The notes under the pieces: model-generated
Seen by the model: only the letters and a program-made list of their open reading frames with translations
Told to the model about the DNA's origin: nothing
Database searches by the model: none
Part shown: positions 12,870 through 15,026 of the stretch, in pieces
Position numbering within the stretch: the stretch's first letter is position 1
Layout: each line of letters starts with the position of its first letter
Position numbers and translations under genes: made by a program
NCBI GenBank assembly: GCA_002451155.1
Contig: DKBG01000001.1
Span: 1 to 15,026, forward strand
DNA: 15,026 nucleotides
Direction of reading: 5' to 3'
From: Ignavibacteria bacterium UBA6906
Lineage (GTDB): Bacteria > Bacteroidota > Ignavibacteria > UBA10030 > UBA6906

Positions 12870-14930
12870 TCAGCGTACATAGGCAGCCGACACCCCACCG
12901 TCCACGGTCAGGACCCCACCTGTGGTTTTGGCGGAGCGGTCAGACGCGAAGAACAGCACGGCTTCGGCAATGTCCGACGGGTAAATGCTCTCTCCAAGAA
13001 TGGTTCGCTTGCGGTAGAATTCCTCAAGCTGATCAGGGGATATTCCGTAAGCCTGGGCCCGCTCCTTCCTCCAGCTGCCGCTCCAGATCGACGACCCTTG
13101 CAAGACAGCATCCGGACAGACCGTATTGACACGGATCTTGTGTTTTCCGCCCTCGTCCGCCAGACAGCGGGCAAGATGCAGTTCCGCCGCTTTTGCAGCG
13201 CTGTACGCAGTAGCGTTCTTCCCGCTCGCCAGCGCATTCTTGGACGCAATGAAAATGATCGACCCCCCGAGACCTTGTCTTGCCAGCACTTTGAAGCCCT
13301 CCCTGGCGGTCAGGAAATACCCTTTCCCCAGAATATCCATCTGCCGCTCCCACTGATCGACAGTCGTCTCCTCAATCGGGTTCGCAGAGGAGATTCCCGC
13401 GTTCGCAACCACGATGTCAACACCTCCATAGACTCGCACAGCGGCGGTAAACGCATTGATCATGTCCGCTTCCGACGTTACGTCAACCTTGCATGCCATC
13501 GATCGGCCTTTTCCCGCGGATTGCTCGATCGCCGCTGCAACCTCACGGGCACCTGCTTCATTGATGTCTGCCACAACCACATGCGCCCCTTCTGAGGCAA
13601 ACATGCGTGCGATTTCGCGCCCGATGCCGCTCCCACCACCGGTGATCAACGCAACACGCCGGGCCAGACTCTTCTCCGGGGGAGCCAGTGACATTTTGTA
13701 GATCTCAAGTGGCCAGTATTCCACACTGAACGCCTCAGCGGGAGTCATCGACACATACGAACTGACAGTCGATGCGGCACGGATCACCGAGATAGTCCGG
13801 TGGTATATGTCACGGGTGATATCAGCGGCAGCCTTATCCTTCCCGGTCGCCACCATCCCCACACCGGGAATAAGGATGATCCTCGGGAACGGATCATACA
13901 TCACATCTCCGGCCTTCCTGTGTGCTTTGAAATACCGCTCATACCGCTCGACATACCGGGTGAGCGCCTCCGCGAAGAGCCCCGAAAAGCGATCCGGCCT
14001 GGATCGGTCAAACCCATCCGCAACGAGGGGGTAGAGCTTTGTGCTGACAAGATGGTCTGGACATGCCGCCCCCTTCAGGGCCAGATCCCGGACCTTCCGG
14101 CTGTTGACGAACTCAAGAACGTCAGGCGTGTCGTCGAAGCTTAGCACAACGCGTTTGCGCGCACTCACTGCCCCGCGAATGATGGGAAGGTACCCCTCGG
14201 CAAATCCCTCACGATCAGGAGCGGGCACCGCCGAAATCTTCTGCCCGCCGAATACCTTTACCCCCTTCATTTCCCTGAAAAGAAAGTCCTGCGCGTCTCC
14301 GATCACCGCAATGGTGTTTTCATACGATTCCTTCGCCGTCGCTCCCCAGGTAATCAGGCCGTGTTTTCCGAGCAGCACAGCCTTGATCTTCGGGTTCCCA
14401 TTCACGCACTCGCCACACTGCTTCGCGAGCTCGAATCCGGGGCGGAGCCATGGAATCCAGACGGCCGCATCTCCGTATATCTTTCTCATCAGCGACTTCC
14501 CGTCCCTCGAGGTACAGAGCGCAATAATTGCATCCGGGTGCATATGATCAATGTGCGGATAGTCGATGAAGGCATGAATCAAGGCGTCGATGGAAGGCCG
14601 CTTCGCGTTGAGGTCAACCAGACAGTGGGCCAGATACTCCACCATCTCCTCGTCCGTCATCGCTTTCCGGGTTCGAAGGTCGAGCACCGGCTCGAGGTCC
14701 ACACCCGGGAAACCCTGACGGGTTATCGTCCGCAGATCCGTTCCGCTTCCCTTCACCCTCAGGACTGTAATCGGTCGCCCGCGAAAATCCTTCTCCAGTA
14801 TCTTTGCCGAGGTATTTCCTCCCGCCCAGTTCGTGACCGAGGGATCCTCGCCAAGGATGTTTGAGCGGTAGATCAACAGGTCAAGTTCGTTCAGGCCTTT
14901 GGCCTTCTTTTCGTTCCAGAGGTTCTTCAT
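12870..14930 (-). CDS. rhaEW: Bifunctional class II aldolase / short-chain dehydrogenase (rhamnulose-1-phosphate aldolase / lactaldehyde dehydrogenase type)
   Basis: The 686-residue protein fuses two enzymes. The N-terminal class II aldolase part (about residues 10-400) has NWAGGNTSAK (34-43), a zinc-binding HMH (His129, His131, in YPHIDHMHPD) and a third likely ligand His190 in LLGKHGL. The C-terminal short-chain dehydrogenase (about 420-686) has TGGGSGIG at 430-437, NAG in VVANAGIS, catalytic Ser563 and the YSAAK pair Tyr576/Lys580. This arrangement and the opening MKNLWNE match the RhaEW (YuxG-like) family. There, L-rhamnulose-1-phosphate is split to DHAP and L-lactaldehyde, which is then oxidised to lactate. 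Related fusions may use other 6-deoxyketose phosphates, so the rhamnose assignment is likely but not proven; no rhamnose isomerase or kinase is in the window. The ATG at 14930 is preferred over TTG at 14975 because GGAAAGG lies 4 nt upstream and the family starts here. Confidence 0.92.
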   Translation of the reverse strand: MKNLWNEKKAKGLNELDLLIYRSNILGEDPSVTNWAGGNTSAKILEKDFRGRPITVLRVKGSGTDLRTITRQGFPGVDLEPVLDLRTRKAMTDEEMVEYLAHCLVDLNAKRPSIDALIHAFIDYPHIDHMHPDAIIALCTSRDGKSLMRKIYGDAAVWIPWLRPGFELAKQCGECVNGNPKIKAVLLGKHGLITWGATAKESYENTIAVIGDAQDFLFREMKGVKVFGGQKISAVPAPDREGFAEGYLPIIRGAVSARKRVVLSFDDTPDVLEFVNSRKVRDLALKGAACPDHLVSTKLYPLVADGFDRSRPDRFSGLFAEALTRYVERYERYFKAHRKAGDVMYDPFPRIILIPGVGMVATGKDKAAADITRDIYHRTISVIRAASTVSSYVSMTPAEAFSVEYWPLEIYKMSLAPPEKSLARRVALITGGGSGIGREIARMFASEGAHVVVADINEAGAREVAAAIEQSAGKGRSMACKVDVTSEADMINAFTAAVRVYGGVDIVVANAGISSANPIEETTVDQWERQMDILGKGYFLTAREGFKVLARQGLGGSIIFIASKNALASGKNATAYSAAKAAELHLARCLADEGGKHKIRVNTVCPDAVLQGSSIWSGSWRKERAQAYGISPDQLEEFYRKRTILGESIYPSDIAEAVLFFASDRSAKTTGGVLTVDGGVSAAYVR

Positions 14931-14991
14931 GCTGCCTTTCCGTGGTTCATATGGGTTGGTCATTCTTGTCGACAAATGCGTTGGATTTCTT

Positions 14992-15007
14992 CTTTGCGTC
15001 CTTTGCG
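14992..15007 (-). repeat. Short tandem CGCAAAG repeat upstream of rhaEW
   Basis: The minus strand reads CGCAAAG-GA-CGCAAAG (15007-14992), two exact 7-bp copies with a 9-bp period, followed by AAGAAAT. It lies about 60 bp before the rhaEW start, in the leader. Similar GCAAAG-type repeats are, from memory, scattered between genes in many environmental bacterial genomes. The upstream part is cut by the window edge. Confidence 0.45.
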
Positions 15008-15026
15008 GTTCCGCCGCGCCGATGCC

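Overview
This looks like a chromosomal segment of an uncultured or environmental, moderately high-GC bacterium (GC in the high 50s per cent by eye). Secreted proteins cleave after Ala next to Gln/Glu, and one carries a seven-Asp-box propeller. There are several predicted carbohydrate-active proteins and a RhaEW-type fusion. These traits are common in Bacteroidota/Ignavibacteriota-like and Latescibacterota-like genomes, but the sequence alone does not fix the phylum. All eleven supported genes lie on the minus strand, so transcription runs from high to low coordinates. No RNA gene, insertion sequence, CRISPR array or phage gene was seen.

Layout in the direction of transcription. (1) 14930-12870 is a fused class II aldolase/short-chain dehydrogenase of the rhamnulose-phosphate aldolase type (RhaEW). 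Its upstream edge holds a tandem CGCAAAG repeat. (2) 12869-12668 is an intergenic stretch with a purine-rich tract, a nested hairpin and a perfect 10-3-10 palindrome just ahead of an iclR gene. (3) 12667-8967 is a compact operon: IclR regulator, xylose-isomerase-like TIM-barrel enzyme, DUF4432 aldose-epimerase-like protein and Gfo/Idh/MocA oxidoreductase, with junctions of -4, +2 and +1 nt. (4) 8966-8733 is a 234-bp gap with a small dyad and a lone TTGACA. (5) 8732 to the left edge is a second compact operon. It encodes a class III aminotransferase, a tandem amidohydrolase-2 fusion, a large secreted toroid protein, a secreted seven-Asp-box propeller, a GH37-like cytoplasmic enzyme and a second secreted toroid protein cut off by the window.

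Taken together this reads as a carbohydrate-utilisation region. Secreted proteins would act on an extracellular glycan or glycoside. A cytoplasmic GH37-like enzyme and a set of sugar epimerase, isomerase and oxidoreductase enzymes would process the products. The RhaEW-type enzyme would take a 6-deoxysugar phosphate to DHAP and lactate. The IclR protein probably represses its own operon through the palindrome, which resembles a KdgR box. The real substrate is not determined. The aminotransferase and the tandem amidohydrolase are unusual partners in such an operon and hint at an aminated or amide/lactone-containing sugar, which is inference.

The most unusual items are four. The first is the two-domain amidohydrolase whose N-terminal half has lost four of its metal ligands, with the fifth position uncertain. 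The second is the divergent GH37 protein that keeps its catalytic acids but lacks the signature arginine. The third is the KdgR-like palindrome over the likely iclR promoter. The fourth is the run of two secreted toroid proteins, a propeller and the GH37 enzyme coupled to an aminotransferase/amidohydrolase pair.
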